From Flavobacterium sp. (GTDB lineage Bacteria; Bacteroidota; Bacteroidia; Flavobacteriales; Flavobacteriaceae): a stretch of 64,000 nt of DNA. Each line of letters begins with the position of its first letter. Position 1 is the stretch's first letter. A program made the position numbers and the translations under genes. Below are positions 44,697 to 53,502 of this stretch, piece after piece. Under the pieces are notes generated by a model. It saw nothing but the letters and a program-made list of their open reading frames with translations, was not told the origin of the DNA and did not search any database. Location: the NCBI GenBank assembly GCA_016787805.1, contig JAEUTY010000040.1, positions 1 through 64,000 of the forward strand, read 5' to 3'.

Positions 44697-44770
44697 GGTC
44701 TCATAGCTCAGCTGGATAGAGCAACTGCCTTCTAAGCAGTAGGTCGAAGGTTCGAATCCTTCTGAGATCA
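44697..44770 (+). tRNA. tRNA-Arg (UCU)
   Basis: 74-nt gene. Acceptor GGTCTCA/TGAGATC (one wobble), anticodon arm ACTGC-CTTCTAA-GCAGT with anticodon TCT, T arm GGTTCGAATCC. CCA is not encoded. Last tRNA of the cluster, 11 bp before the terminator. Confidence 0.95.
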
Positions 44771-44780
44771 CGAATAAATA

Positions 44781-44834
44781 AAAAAACCAAAATTTAAAAT
44801 TAGAATGAATTCTATTTTAAATTTTGGTTTTTTT
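44781..44834 (+). terminator. Terminator of the tRNA cluster
   Basis: Long AT-rich hairpin: the arms AAACCAAAATTTAAAA... and ...TTTTAAATTTTGGTTT pair for more than 20 bp with one bulged T, followed by a T-run. Confidence 0.92.
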
Positions 44835-44975
44835 ATTTTCAAAGCGGAGCTTTGTAGGATGTGCGCAGCAAATCCTTAATTCGTCGAAATTTAATTCCTT
44901 GACAAAAAATTCATCCTAATTTTAGTTTTTGACTTTTTTATTTTCAAAGCGGATGTGCGCAGCAAATCCTTTACG
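44831..44975. repeat. Duplicated tail segment after the tRNA cluster
   Basis: The segment TTTTTATTTTCAAAGCGGA...GGATGTGCGCAGCAAATCCTT occurs twice, at about 44831-44878 (with a 10-nt insert GCTTTGTAGG) and about 44934-44972. The rest of the 350-bp spacer to the next gene (44976-45120) is AT-rich and shows nothing else I can name. Confidence 0.8.
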
Positions 44976-45120
44976 ATAACTTGTTCGTTCTTAAGTTAAT
45001 TTTTAATTTATTTTAAAAGTAAATTAAGGATATGAAAAATATCAATGAAATCAAATTTTAATCGTATTACAAGGAGTTTTTTTGTTTTCATAATTTCACT
45101 ACCTTTAAAAAAAAACAAAA

Positions 45121-45819
45121 ATGATCTCGTTTAAAAATTATATCTTGTTTCTATTATCACTTTTCATAGCAAGCTGCAAAGTTGTAAATCCAAAAGTTGA
45201 TAAGCCATCAGCAAATGAAAATGTTATGGCTTTAACAAAATCATTACCAAAAGAAACAAACACAACTCCTTCAGACACTAGTTTTGTTAGTTTAAAAGCT
45301 TTTAGTTCAGATTTTGTATACGATATGAAATATGCTACTACAGCTAATTTTTTAAAACAAGCTGTGTACGATTGTCCAGAGTGTTATTTGCGCTATAAAA
45401 CAGTTAAATCATTGATTGAAGCCAATAATGAGTTCATGACCAAAGGCTATAAAATCAAACTCTTTGATTGCTATCGACCACTTTCTATACAAAAAAAAAT
45501 GTGGCAAATTGTTTCCAATCCGATTTATGTTGCTGATCCAAACAAAGGTTCTATCCACAATCGTGGTTGTGCTATTGATATTACTTTGGTTAACAGCAAT
45601 GGCGAAGAACTCGACATGGGAACACCGTTTGATTTTTTTGGAGAAGAGTCGAGCCATAATTATAAAAATCTATCAGAAGATATTAAGAGAAATAGAGCTT
45701 TTTTAAAGGAAGTCATGCTCAAACACAACTTTAAGTCATTTGACTCCGAATGGTGGCATTACAATTTAGTAGACGGAAATTTAGAAAAACTAGCCAATTT
45801 CAATTGGGATTGTAATTAA
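45121..45819 (+). CDS. D-alanyl-D-alanine dipeptidase (VanX/DdpX-type, M15D) lipoprotein
   Basis: Lipoprotein of 232 residues (lipobox 'LFIASCKVVN'). The zinc dipeptidase site is complete: 'GSIHNRGCAIDITLV' gives His146 and Asp153, and 'DSEWWHYNLVD' gives Glu210 (catalytic) and His213. Also 'LFDCYRPLSIQKKMW' supplies the conserved Arg. Cleavage of D-Ala-D-Ala in periplasmic peptidoglycan turnover is expected; there is no vanA/vanH neighbour, so this is not a vancomycin-resistance cluster. Confidence 0.93.
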   Translation: MISFKNYILFLLSLFIASCKVVNPKVDKPSANENVMALTKSLPKETNTTPSDTSFVSLKAFSSDFVYDMKYATTANFLKQAVYDCPECYLRYKTVKSLIEANNEFMTKGYKIKLFDCYRPLSIQKKMWQIVSNPIYVADPNKGSIHNRGCAIDITLVNSNGEELDMGTPFDFFGEESSHNYKNLSEDIKRNRAFLKEVMLKHNFKSFDSEWWHYNLVDGNLEKLANFNWDCN

Positions 45820-45843
45820 TCTTTTACTCAAAATACATTTCAA

Positions 45844-45876
45844 TTGCGCTATTTTACTCAAAAAATAGTAGCTTTG
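45844..45876 (+). promoter_or_regulatory. Promoter of the thiolase gene
   Basis: TTG at 45844-45846, 22-bp spacer, TAGCTTTG at 45869-45876, matching the Bacteroidota consensus; the thiolase start is 39 bp downstream. Confidence 0.75.
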
Positions 45877-45914
45877 CACAACAAATAAACAACAACAGTT
45901 CAATAAACCAACTT

Positions 45915-47093
45915 ATGAATAAAAAAATAGCAATTGTATCAGCCGTTAGAACTCCAATTGGAAGTTTTATGGGTTCGTTATCAACCGTTTCTGCTCCACA
46001 TTTAGGAGCTGCAGCCATCAAAGGTGCATTATCTAAAATCAATTTAGACCCAAATTTAGTAGACGAAGTATTTATGGGTAACGTTGTTCAAGCCGGAGTT
46101 GGTCAAGCTCCAGCGCGACAAGCTGCTTTACACGCTGGATTATCGACCAATGTAGCTTGTACTACTGTGAATAAAGTTTGTGCCTCAGGAATGAAATCTA
46201 TTATGATGGGAGCGCAAGCCATTATGACAGGCGATGCAGAAATTGTAGTAGCTGGCGGAATGGAAAACATGAGTATGATTCCACATTATATGCACTTGCG
46301 TAATGGTGTGAAATTCGGACCAACCTCAATGCTTGATGGTATGCAAAAAGACGGCTTACAAGATGCTTATGACGGAAATGCGATGGGTGTTTCGGCTGAT
46401 CTTTGTGCTACGGAATACAACATTACACGTGAAGCACAAGATAACTTTGCTATTCAATCGTATGAACGTTCGGCAAAAGCTTGGGAAGCAGGTAAATTTG
46501 ATGCTGAAATAGTTCCTGTGGCCGTACCACAACGCAAAGGAGATCCAGTTATGGTAACTAAAGACGAGGAATACACCAATGTTCGTTTGGACAAAATACC
46601 AACATTAAACGCCGTTTTTACCAAAGACGGAACAGTAACTGCTGCTAATGCTTCAACTATCAACGATGGTGCAGCGGCAGTAGTTTTGATGAGTGAAGAA
46701 AAAGCAAATGCCATGGGTTTGAAACCATTGGCTTACATCAAATCGTATGCTGATGCTGCGCAAGAACCTAAATGGTTTACCACTGCACCAGCCAAAGCGT
46801 TACCAAAAGCATTAGACAAAGCTGGAATTTCTTTAGCTGATGTTGATTATTTTGAGTTCAATGAAGCTTTTTCGGTAGTTGGCTTGGCCAATTGTCAAAT
46901 TTTAGGATTGACAGACGAGAAAGTTAACGTAAACGGTGGAGCCGTTTCATTAGGACATCCTCTGGGTTGTTCAGGTGCTCGAATTGTGGTTACGTTAATC
47001 AATGTTCTTCAACAAAACAATGCCAAAATTGGTGCTGCTGCGATTTGTAATGGTGGCGGTGGTGCTTCGGCGATAGTGATTGAAAGAGCATAA
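45915..47093 (+). CDS. Acetyl-CoA C-acyltransferase (thiolase)
   Basis: Thiolase of 392 residues that forms or cleaves acetoacetyl-CoA (or longer 3-oxoacyl-CoA). The nucleophile Cys89 is in 'TTVNKVCASGMKS', the general-base region in 'FNEAFSVVG', the His in 'GGAVSLGHPLGCSGAR' and the second Cys in 'AAICNGGGGASAIVI'. The start 'KKIAIVSAVRTPIGSFMGSL' is typical. AtoB-like (biosynthetic) and FadA-like roles cannot be separated from sequence alone. Confidence 0.95.
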   Translation: MNKKIAIVSAVRTPIGSFMGSLSTVSAPHLGAAAIKGALSKINLDPNLVDEVFMGNVVQAGVGQAPARQAALHAGLSTNVACTTVNKVCASGMKSIMMGAQAIMTGDAEIVVAGGMENMSMIPHYMHLRNGVKFGPTSMLDGMQKDGLQDAYDGNAMGVSADLCATEYNITREAQDNFAIQSYERSAKAWEAGKFDAEIVPVAVPQRKGDPVMVTKDEEYTNVRLDKIPTLNAVFTKDGTVTAANASTINDGAAAVVLMSEEKANAMGLKPLAYIKSYADAAQEPKWFTTAPAKALPKALDKAGISLADVDYFEFNEAFSVVGLANCQILGLTDEKVNVNGGAVSLGHPLGCSGARIVVTLINVLQQNNAKIGAAAICNGGGGASAIVIERA

Positions 47094-47109
47094 AAAATTA
47101 ACAATTGCC

Positions 47110-47155
47110 AATGGATAATTGACAATTAATAATTATCCATTGTCAATTATCCATT
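47110..47155. repeat. 17-bp perfect inverted repeat
   Basis: AATGGATAATTGACAAT (47110-47126) and its exact inverse (47139-47155) with a 12-nt loop. It belongs to the (AATTGTC/TTATCCA)n spacer family and lies 14 bp upstream of the NlpC/P60 start, so the hairpin could form in the leader of that mRNA. Confidence 0.95.
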
Positions 47156-47169
47156 ATCAATTAAAAAAC

Positions 47170-47931
47170 ATGTTTGGTATTTGTAATTTATCGATAGTTC
47201 CATTGCGGTTTGAGCCAAGTGATCGAAGCGAAATTGTTTCGCAAGTGTTGTTTGGCGAGCACTTTGAAATTATTGATACCCACAACCAATGGTCTAAGAT
47301 TAAGTTGCAATACGACGATTATGAAGGTTGGGTAGATAGCAAACAGTACCAAATCATTTCAGAAGAGAATTTTAAATTGTTATCGAAAGAGGCAATTATA
47401 CTCAACGCCGATTTGGTGGAATACATCTCTACTCCTACTAATGTTTTGATACCGATTTCGTTGGGAGCATCATTGGCGTTTTTGAATCATGCTGACATCA
47501 ACTTGCAAAATTATGAGTTTGAAGGCTTGCGTATTAGCGGTGTAAAACCAAAGTCGAATTTGGTGGCAACAGCCTATATGTATTTGAATTCGCCTTATTT
47601 GTGGGGTGGAAAAACACCATTTGGTATTGACTGTTCAGGATTTACGCAAATGGTATATAAGTTAAATGGTTATCAACTGTTTAGAGATGCCTCACAACAA
47701 GCCAATCAAGGCGAAGTGTTGAGTTTTATTGAAGAAAGTGAACCAGGAGATTTAGCGTTTTTTGATAATGAAGAAGGCAATATTATTCACGTTGGGATTA
47801 TTTTAGAAAACAATTACATCATTCACGCCAGTGGAAAAGTGCGCGTTGACCGTTTGGATCATTTGGGAATTTACAATGCCGAGACCAACCGACATACGCA
47901 TCGTCTTAGAGTTATCAAAAAAGTGATATAA
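47170..47931 (+). CDS. NlpC/P60 (C40) peptidoglycan hydrolase with SH3 domain
   Basis: Protein of 253 residues from the ATG at 47170; the frame runs further up through the inverted repeat but codes there only for repeat sequence, so I rejected that start. Residues 1-120 form two SH3-like domains ('VPLRFEPSDRSEIVSQVLFG', 'WSKIKLQYDDYEGWVDSKQY'). The C-terminal NlpC/P60 domain has 'GIDCSGFTQ' (Cys155), 'NIIHVGIILE' (His207) and His219. It should cleave gamma-D-Glu-diamino-acid bonds in peptidoglycan. No signal peptide is visible, so export is unclear. Confidence 0.9.
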   Translation: MFGICNLSIVPLRFEPSDRSEIVSQVLFGEHFEIIDTHNQWSKIKLQYDDYEGWVDSKQYQIISEENFKLLSKEAIILNADLVEYISTPTNVLIPISLGASLAFLNHADINLQNYEFEGLRISGVKPKSNLVATAYMYLNSPYLWGGKTPFGIDCSGFTQMVYKLNGYQLFRDASQQANQGEVLSFIEESEPGDLAFFDNEEGNIIHVGIILENNYIIHASGKVRVDRLDHLGIYNAETNRHTHRLRVIKKVI

Positions 47932-47961
47932 AAAAATCCTCTCGTTGTGAGAGGATTTTTT
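47932..47961. terminator. Bidirectional terminator between convergent genes
   Basis: Stem AAAAATCCTCTC / GAGAGGATTTTT (12 bp, 5-nt loop GTTGT) between the NlpC/P60 gene and the leucine-rich-repeat gene; A- and T-runs serve both strands. Confidence 0.93.
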
Positions 47962-47963
47962 GT

Positions 47964-50462
47964 TTATTGTTTAATAAACTTTCCAACTGAAGTTCCTTTA
48001 TCTGAAACTACTTTGATGAAATAATTCCCTGTTTTTAAATTGGAAACATCGATCTGATTATTTGGATTGGTTTCTACCGAAATCAATTGACCAAGTGTAT
48101 TATAGATATTAATTGATGAAACTTCAATTCTTTGGTTCGCTTCAAAATACAAAACATCTTTTGTTGGAACTGGCGATAAAGTGAAATAATCGTTGAATTC
48201 AAAATCAGAATTGCCCAATGCCTGAATAGTTGTAGTAGCAGTGTTGGTCACAATTGGGAAATTGTAATCAAAATAAATATTGGCTGTATTACTAAAAGAC
48301 GAACCAACAGTCAAATTGGATTTGGTTTTGATTTTGAACGCTACATATCCGTCGTTATTGGCATCATCAAAAGGTAAATTAATATTTTCGAAGATAAATT
48401 CAACTTGATTGGTGTTTGAAATTCGAGTAAAAAAATCGTGACTTCCATCCATTGGGATCAACGTAGCCATATCATATTTTGCAGTATCTATGATGTCTTT
48501 TACCACAATGTTTTGTGCGTTAGCTGTTCCTGTATTTTCAAACCGAATAAGGTAATGTACATACTCACCTACTCTGTCTGGTGTAATTGTTGCACCTTCT
48601 AGACAAGTTTTATCATTTGGGTCGAATGAATTTACAACTACCTGATTCAAAAAAGCTGTATTGTCTGCTGGTGTTTCATCGGTTGCTCCATTAATTAAAG
48701 CTGAATAGTTCAACAATTGACCACTATTTAATGGTGGAGTATCTGTTGGGGAATTCATATTTAAAGTTATTAGAATTTCTCTTGTTTCAAAAGGTTGAAG
48801 GTTAGAAAATGCCCAATTTAAGCTATTTGTAGTTTGATTTGAAACAGCTGGGCTACTTGAAACCAAGTCAATTAATTCATCATTAAACATAAAATTTAAA
48901 GTACCTGATTGAGTATTTGTTCCTTTGTTTTTATAGACCATTTTATAGTGCGAATCAAAACCTGGGCGAGCAATACCAATTGGAAATAGCCATACTTCTA
49001 AATCATTATGGTCGCCATTTTTAATCAAACAAAAATTTTGATTGAAAGGAGACGAACTAGTGGGGAAATTTACATTATAACTAGAAGGAGAAATTGCAAA
49101 ATAATGTGAATTTTCTAAAACAGGAGTTATCGAATAATTGCCTGCATTCAAGTTTAAAGAATAAAAACCCGAAGCATTCGAATTTATATAACCAGTATAA
49201 TTTGTTCCATTTAAAATAGATAAGTTTAAATTTGGAATTGAAATATCATTGCTATCACATCCATCTTGATTTTGATCGTAAGTAACATTACCTTGAATAG
49301 CATACAAGTTTCCTCCAGGTACAAAAGAGCAATATGAATTTACAACTAAGTTTGGAAGGTTATTAAAATAACTTTGAACACTATTTATTTTGGCATCATC
49401 AACACAAACATAACTTAAATTAGGGTTGGAATACAATTTATATCCATTACCAATATTATCACTTGAATATTGTAAAACATAGTTCACTCCATTTTTAATT
49501 ATCAAATGAGTTATACTATTAGAATAACAATGCATTAGTGTTAACAATGTACAGTTAGAGACATCAAGCGTTGTTAATTGATTTCCGGCACAAATTAAAT
49601 ACGTTAAATTAGTTAAATTGGAAAAATCAAGTGACGTAATTTGATTTCCTCCGCAATTTAATGAAGCCAAATTGGTTAAATTGGAAATATCAAGTTGCGT
49701 TAACTGATTATTGGCACAAACCAAATTTAATAAATTAGTTAGATTAGAAACATCAAGAGAAGGAAGCAAATTATTAGCGCACTGTAGGTATTTTAAATTT
49801 GAAAAGCTTGATAAGTTTAAATTAGTAATAGCATTATTATTGATATTTAAATCTTCAAACAAAGGAAGATTTGTCATATTTAAATTGTTAAGGTTACAAA
49901 AAAAAGAGGTTAATTTTTTAAAATTGGGTAAGTTAGAAAGAGTAATCGAAATTAAATTACTATTTGATGAACAATTGATATCTTGAAGATTTTGAAAATT
50001 TGAAAAATTCAAAGAGGTCAAATTATTATTTTGGCAATTTAAATTTTTAAAATTTGGCAAATTATTCAAATTAATAGTCGTCATATTATTATAGCCACAA
50101 TATAATGTGTTCAAGTTGTTCAGACCTGAAAGAACCAGATTAGTTATTGAATTATAAGTACAATTCAACGATTGCAAGTTTGTAAAATATTCTAATCCTG
50201 TCAAATTAGTAATGTCATTATTACCAGATGGCGTGTTACTTATATTGAGCCAGTAAACTAACTCTGCTTCAGTCAATTGAATTTCGCCATCGTTATTGAC
50301 ATCAATTTTAATGTAAGTCCAGATATCAACTCCTCTAGCGATTTGATTACTTGGACTAGCAGCCAACAATTTTGCTTTAAGATTAGCATCCGTAAAATTA
50401 ATAACCTGTGCATTTGCTAAAAATCCGAAGCAAACAAGCAGTAAAAAATACAATTTTTTCAT
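47964..50462 (-). CDS. T9SS-exported leucine-rich-repeat surface protein
   Basis: Protein of 832 residues with a signal peptide (ending LANAQ). A calcium-EF-hand-like start ('YIKIDVNNDGEIQLTEAELV') precedes about 12 leucine-rich repeats of about 21-23 residues, Asn-rich, consensus LTxLDxSNLTNLxxLxCxxN (for example 'LDISNLTNLASLNCGGNQIT'). Then come a carboxypeptidase-like insert with 'VTYDQNQDGCDSNDISIPNL', a DUF7619-like domain ('SFDPNDKTCLEGATITP', 'IRFENTGTANAQNIVVKDII', 'ANIYFDYNFPIVTNTA') and a C-terminal type A sorting domain ('LSPVPTKDVLYFEANQ', 'YNTLGQLISVETN'). Probably a surface adhesin or binding protein. Confidence 0.9.
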   Translation of the reverse strand: MKKLYFLLLVCFGFLANAQVINFTDANLKAKLLAASPSNQIARGVDIWTYIKIDVNNDGEIQLTEAELVYWLNISNTPSGNNDITNLTGLEYFTNLQSLNCTYNSITNLVLSGLNNLNTLYCGYNNMTTINLNNLPNFKNLNCQNNNLTSLNFSNFQNLQDINCSSNSNLISITLSNLPNFKKLTSFFCNLNNLNMTNLPLFEDLNINNNAITNLNLSSFSNLKYLQCANNLLPSLDVSNLTNLLNLVCANNQLTQLDISNLTNLASLNCGGNQITSLDFSNLTNLTYLICAGNQLTTLDVSNCTLLTLMHCYSNSITHLIIKNGVNYVLQYSSDNIGNGYKLYSNPNLSYVCVDDAKINSVQSYFNNLPNLVVNSYCSFVPGGNLYAIQGNVTYDQNQDGCDSNDISIPNLNLSILNGTNYTGYINSNASGFYSLNLNAGNYSITPVLENSHYFAISPSSYNVNFPTSSSPFNQNFCLIKNGDHNDLEVWLFPIGIARPGFDSHYKMVYKNKGTNTQSGTLNFMFNDELIDLVSSSPAVSNQTTNSLNWAFSNLQPFETREILITLNMNSPTDTPPLNSGQLLNYSALINGATDETPADNTAFLNQVVVNSFDPNDKTCLEGATITPDRVGEYVHYLIRFENTGTANAQNIVVKDIIDTAKYDMATLIPMDGSHDFFTRISNTNQVEFIFENINLPFDDANNDGYVAFKIKTKSNLTVGSSFSNTANIYFDYNFPIVTNTATTTIQALGNSDFEFNDYFTLSPVPTKDVLYFEANQRIEVSSINIYNTLGQLISVETNPNNQIDVSNLKTGNYFIKVVSDKGTSVGKFIKQ

Positions 50463-50480
50463 CTATCAATTATTTTATTT

Positions 50481-50488
50481 CAAATATA
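50481..50488 (-). promoter_or_regulatory. Candidate -7 box for the LRR gene
   Basis: Minus strand TATATTTG, 19 bp upstream of the LRR start; a TTG occurs 15 bp further upstream, closer than usual, so only the -7 element is a good match. Confidence 0.45.
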
Positions 50489-50506
50489 TAACTTTCTGAA
50501 AAACAA

Positions 50507-50539
50507 ATAAAAAAAGCCTTACAAAATTTGTAAGGCTTT
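50507..50539 (-). terminator. Terminator of sucD
   Basis: Stem AAAGCCTTACAAA / TTTGTAAGGCTTT; on the minus strand followed by a T-run. Confidence 0.9.
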
Positions 50540-50559
50540 CAAATATTTTTTTGTTAGGA

Positions 50560-51432
50560 CTAACCCAAAACTTCTTTCACTTTCTCACCAATTTTAGCAG
50601 GAGAATCAACCACATGAATACCATTTTCTCTCATGATGCGTTTTTTGGCTTCGGCTGTATCGTCTGCGCCACCTACAATGGCACCTGCGTGACCCATAGT
50701 TCTTCCTTTTGGAGCAGTTTCACCAGCAATAAAACCAACCACTGGTTTACGGTTGCCATCGGCTTTGATCCATTTAGCAGCATCGGCTTCTAATTGACCA
50801 CCGATTTCACCAATCATAACGATACAATGCGTTTCTGGATCGTTCATTAATAACTCAACAGCTTCTTTTGTAGTAGTTCCGATGATTGGATCACCACCAA
50901 TTCCGATGGCTGTTGTGATTCCTAATCCTTGTTTTACCACTTGGTCAGCAGCTTCGTAAGTTAATGTTCCCGATTTAGAAACAATTCCAACATTACCTTT
51001 TTTGAAAACGAAACCTGGCATAATACCTACTTTGGCCTCTTCAGGAGTAATTACACCTGGACAGTTAGGTCCGATTAAACGACAATCTCTATCTTTTATA
51101 TAAGCGTACGCTTTAATCATATCGGCTACAGGAATTCCTTCTGTAATACAAATGATTACTTTGATTCCAGCATCAGCAGCTTCCATAATGGCATCAGCAG
51201 CAAAGGCTGGCGGTACAAAAATAATAGTTGTATCAGCTCCAGCTTTATCCACTGCTTCTTTTACAGTGTTGAAAACAGGACGATTTAAGTGTGTTGAACC
51301 ACCTTTTCCTGGTGTAACTCCACCTACCACGTTGGTTCCGTACTCAATCATTTGTTCAGCATGAAAAGTTCCTTCACTTCCTGTAAAACCTTGTACAATT
51401 ATTTTTGAATTTTTATTGACTAAAACGCTCAT
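50560..51432 (-). CDS. sucD: Succinyl-CoA ligase [ADP-forming] subunit alpha
   Basis: TCA-cycle enzyme subunit of 290 residues that forms ATP (or GTP) from succinyl-CoA via a phosphohistidine. Visible: the CoA-binding N-terminus '[20 protein letters not shown]', '[12 protein letters not shown]', '[19 protein letters not shown]', '[11 protein letters not shown]' and the phospho-His motif '[19 protein letters not shown]'. Full length. The beta subunit (sucC) is elsewhere. It sits downstream of the lipid A genes. Confidence 0.96.
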   Translation of the reverse strand: MSVLVNKNSKIIVQGFTGSEGTFHAEQMIEYGTNVVGGVTPGKGGSTHLNRPVFNTVKEAVDKAGADTTIIFVPPAFAADAIMEAADAGIKVIICITEGIPVADMIKAYAYIKDRDCRLIGPNCPGVITPEEAKVGIMPGFVFKKGNVGIVSKSGTLTYEAADQVVKQGLGITTAIGIGGDPIIGTTTKEAVELLMNDPETHCIVMIGEIGGQLEADAAKWIKADGNRKPVVGFIAGETAPKGRTMGHAGAIVGGADDTAEAKKRIMRENGIHVVDSPAKIGEKVKEVLG

Positions 51433-51467
51433 AAGTTAATTTTTATATAGTTGTTTGGATTGTGTTG

Positions 51468-51475
51468 CAAAAGTA
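51468..51475 (-). promoter_or_regulatory. Candidate -7 box for sucD
   Basis: Minus strand TACTTTTG, 36 bp upstream of the sucD ATG; no TTG at the usual -33 spacing. Confidence 0.4.
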
Positions 51476-51512
51476 TAAAATAGTAATTAGTAATTAGTGA
51501 ATAGTGATTAGT
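51476..51512. repeat. TAATTAG/GTGATTAG spacer repeat
   Basis: Degenerate tandem array of 7-9 nt units (AGTAATTAGTAATTAGTGAATAGTGATTAG, given here as units AGTAATT/AGTGATT) between sucD and the NTF2-like gene. Confidence 0.6.
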
Positions 51513-51539
51513 TTTTTTGCTAAATTGATATCGTTCTTT

Positions 51540-51902
51540 TTAAGAAAATTGACTCATTTGGTAACCACGATACAATTTGTTGTCTTTTACTTCCCAAATG
51601 ATGGTAAAATGAGCTAATAGCATTTCTTCTCTAGGGTTTTCTATGGTTTTAACGAAATGAGAGAAACGCAATGCAACAGTATTTCCTTCAGCAACTACGT
51701 GACTGATGCGCATTTTCGAACGCACATAAGCGCGGCTCAATTCTTCTGTCAAAGCAATAATATCATCATAGTTCATTTGAATAAACCCTTTACTGCTATT
51801 CCAGTCTATGGTAACTTCAGGATGCAATAATTGTGCTACTGCATCTTTGTCTAATAAAACATCCGACTTGTATAATTCAAGCACTATATCTTTTGGACTC
51901 AT
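51540..51902 (-). CDS. NTF2/SnoaL-like protein
   Basis: Small protein of 120 residues with an NTF2-like cone fold: '[20 protein letters not shown]', '[20 protein letters not shown]', '[14 protein letters not shown]' and '[20 protein letters not shown]'. No conserved catalytic residues can be named. Its start overlaps the end of the LpxD-like gene (4 bp), so they are co-translated. A steroid-isomerase-like or ligand-binding role is possible. Confidence 0.8.
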   Translation of the reverse strand: MSPKDIVLELYKSDVLLDKDAVAQLLHPEVTIDWNSSKGFIQMNYDDIIALTEELSRAYVRSKMRISHVVAEGNTVALRFSHFVKTIENPREEMLLAHFTIIWEVKDNKLYRGYQMSQFS

Positions 51903-52834
51903 TTTTTATTTAATTTATTGATAATGTCAGGAATTTGCTTGACATTGGCCAATTGTTTTAATTTTTCTCTTGATTCTTCTACTGGAGTTCCGAAGTAGCT
52001 TTTTCCACCTTCAATCGACTTGGTTACACCTGTTTGCCCTAAAACCACAGCTTTGGTTCCGATTGTAATACCGCTTGTGGTTCCGACTTGTCCCCAAAGT
52101 GTTACTTCATCTTCAATAATAACACAACCTGCAATTCCGGTTTGTGATGCGATGAGGCATTTTTTACCAATCACAGTGTCGTGACCCACGTGCACTTGAT
52201 TATCAAGTTTGGTTCCTTCTCCAATAGTAGTATCTCCAGTAACGCCTTTGTCAATGGTACATAGCGCTCCAATTCCAACATTATCTTCAATCACAACTCG
52301 CCCACCTGAAATCAATTGATCAAAACCTTCAGGACGTTTTTTATAATAAAAAGCATCGGCTCCTAAAATAGTTCCAGCATGAATAATTACATTGTTACCA
52401 ATTACAGTGTTGTCGTAAATGGAAACATTGGAATGAATGATACAATTTTTACCAATAATCACATTATTACCTACAAAGCAATTGGGTTGAATGACTGTTC
52501 CTTCTCCAATTTTTGCCGATTCAGCTATTGCTACTGAAGTACTTTGAAAAGGTTTGAAATGATTGGTTAATTTGTTGAAATCGCGAAAAGGATCATCAGA
52601 AATCAGTAATGCTTTTCCATCAGGGCAATCCACTTTTTTGTTAATTAAAACTATAGTTGCTGCTGATTGTAATGCTTTGTCATAGTATTTAGGATGATCA
52701 ACAAAAACGATATCACCAGGTTCAACCACATGAATTTCATTCATACCCAAAACTGGAAAATCATCGCTACCAATGTACTGGCAATCGATGATTTTAGCTA
52801 TTTCTTGTAATGAATGTGCTTTTGGAAACTTCAT
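51899..52834 (-). CDS. LpxD-like left-handed beta-helix acyltransferase (second copy)
   Basis: Protein of 311 residues resembling UDP-3-O-acyl-glucosamine N-acyltransferase: an N-terminal alpha/beta domain ('[20 protein letters not shown]'), then hexapeptide repeats ('[20 protein letters not shown]') forming a left-handed beta-helix, with the catalytic His expected in '[20 protein letters not shown]' and 'ASQTGIAG'. The canonical lpxD is encoded at 55772-56791, so this is a paralogue: it may have another acyl-chain specificity or substrate. It overlaps the NTF2-like gene. Confidence 0.88.
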   Translation of the reverse strand: MKFPKAHSLQEIAKIIDCQYIGSDDFPVLGMNEIHVVEPGDIVFVDHPKYYDKALQSAATIVLINKKVDCPDGKALLISDDPFRDFNKLTNHFKPFQSTSVAIAESAKIGEGTVIQPNCFVGNNVIIGKNCIIHSNVSIYDNTVIGNNVIIHAGTILGADAFYYKKRPEGFDQLISGGRVVIEDNVGIGALCTIDKGVTGDTTIGEGTKLDNQVHVGHDTVIGKKCLIASQTGIAGCVIIEDEVTLWGQVGTTSGITIGTKAVVLGQTGVTKSIEGGKSYFGTPVEESREKLKQLANVKQIPDIINKLNKK

Positions 52835-52851
52835 TTTTTGAATTTGAAAAT

Positions 52852-52905
52852 TTGAAAATGTGTCAATTTGAAGATTTAATAATTTTCAAATTGACACATT
52901 TTCAA
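52852..52905 (-). repeat. 20-bp perfect inverted repeat in the efp spacer
   Basis: TTGAAAATGTGTCAATTTGA (52852-52871) and its exact inverse (52886-52905), 14-nt loop, between efp and the second lpxD-like gene. Minus-strand transcription would form a very stable hairpin followed by T-rich sequence, so it could terminate efp; it is also a TTTGAAAA/CAATTTG heptamer-type spacer repeat. Confidence 0.9.
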
Positions 52906-52914
52906 ATTGATTTA

Positions 52915-53475
52915 TTATACTCTTTCAATGTATTTACCTGTTGCGGTATCAATCTTGATTTTATCTCCTTCATTAATGAATAATGGAACGTTTACAGAAG
53001 CTCCTGTTTCTACTTTTGCTGGTTTAGTAGCATTAGTTGCAGTGTTTCCTTTTACTCCAGGTTCTGCATAAGTTACTTCTAAAACAATTGAAGCAGGCAT
53101 ATCAACTGAAAGAGGTAAATCAGTTTCAGTATTGATTTGTACCATTACATTGGTTCCTTCTTTCAACAAATCTGGATTATCCAATACATCTTTGTTCAAT
53201 GAAATTTGTTCATACGATTCAGTGTTCATAAAATGGAAAAGGTTTCCCTCAGCATATAAATACTGGTAAGTATGTGTTTCTACTCGAACAACGTCAATTT
53301 TGTGTCCAGCAGAAAATGTATTATCCAAAACTTTTCCGTTGGTTAATGATTTTAATTTGGTTCTTACGAAAGCTGGTCCTTTACCAGGTTTTACGTGTAA
53401 GAATTCAATAATTTTATAGATGTCGTGATTGTGTTTAATGCATAATCCATTTCTGATATCTGCTGTACTTGCCAT
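52915..53475 (-). CDS. efp: Elongation factor P
   Basis: Translation factor of 186 residues that rescues ribosomes stalled at poly-proline. The KOW domain has the loop 'HVKPGKGPAFVRTKLKSL' with Lys32 at the tip (site of modification in many species), and two OB-like domains follow ('YLYAEGNLFHFMNTESYEQI', 'LEVTYAEPGVKGNTATNATK'). Full length. Lys as tip residue is normal, and no modification-enzyme gene (epmA) is seen. It lies in the lipid A operon, as in other Bacteroidota. Confidence 0.96.
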   Translation of the reverse strand: MASTADIRNGLCIKHNHDIYKIIEFLHVKPGKGPAFVRTKLKSLTNGKVLDNTFSAGHKIDVVRVETHTYQYLYAEGNLFHFMNTESYEQISLNKDVLDNPDLLKEGTNVMVQINTETDLPLSVDMPASIVLEVTYAEPGVKGNTATNATKPAKVETGASVNVPLFINEGDKIKIDTATGKYIERV

Positions 53476-53502
53476 TATAGTTTATTTTATATTTATTTTT
53501 AA

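Noticed and set aside
44506-44770. tRNA-derived phage or genomic island insertion
   Set aside because: No integrase, att-like duplication or phage gene follows the cluster; only a short duplicated tail is seen.
45121-45819. Vancomycin resistance vanX
   Set aside because: No vanA/vanH/vanS neighbours; housekeeping D-Ala-D-Ala dipeptidases of this type are common in Bacteroidota.
47119-47169. N-terminal extension of the NlpC/P60 protein (reading through the inverted repeat)
   Set aside because: The extra residues are translated spacer repeat, not protein-like; the ATG at 47170 fits the SH3 domain start.
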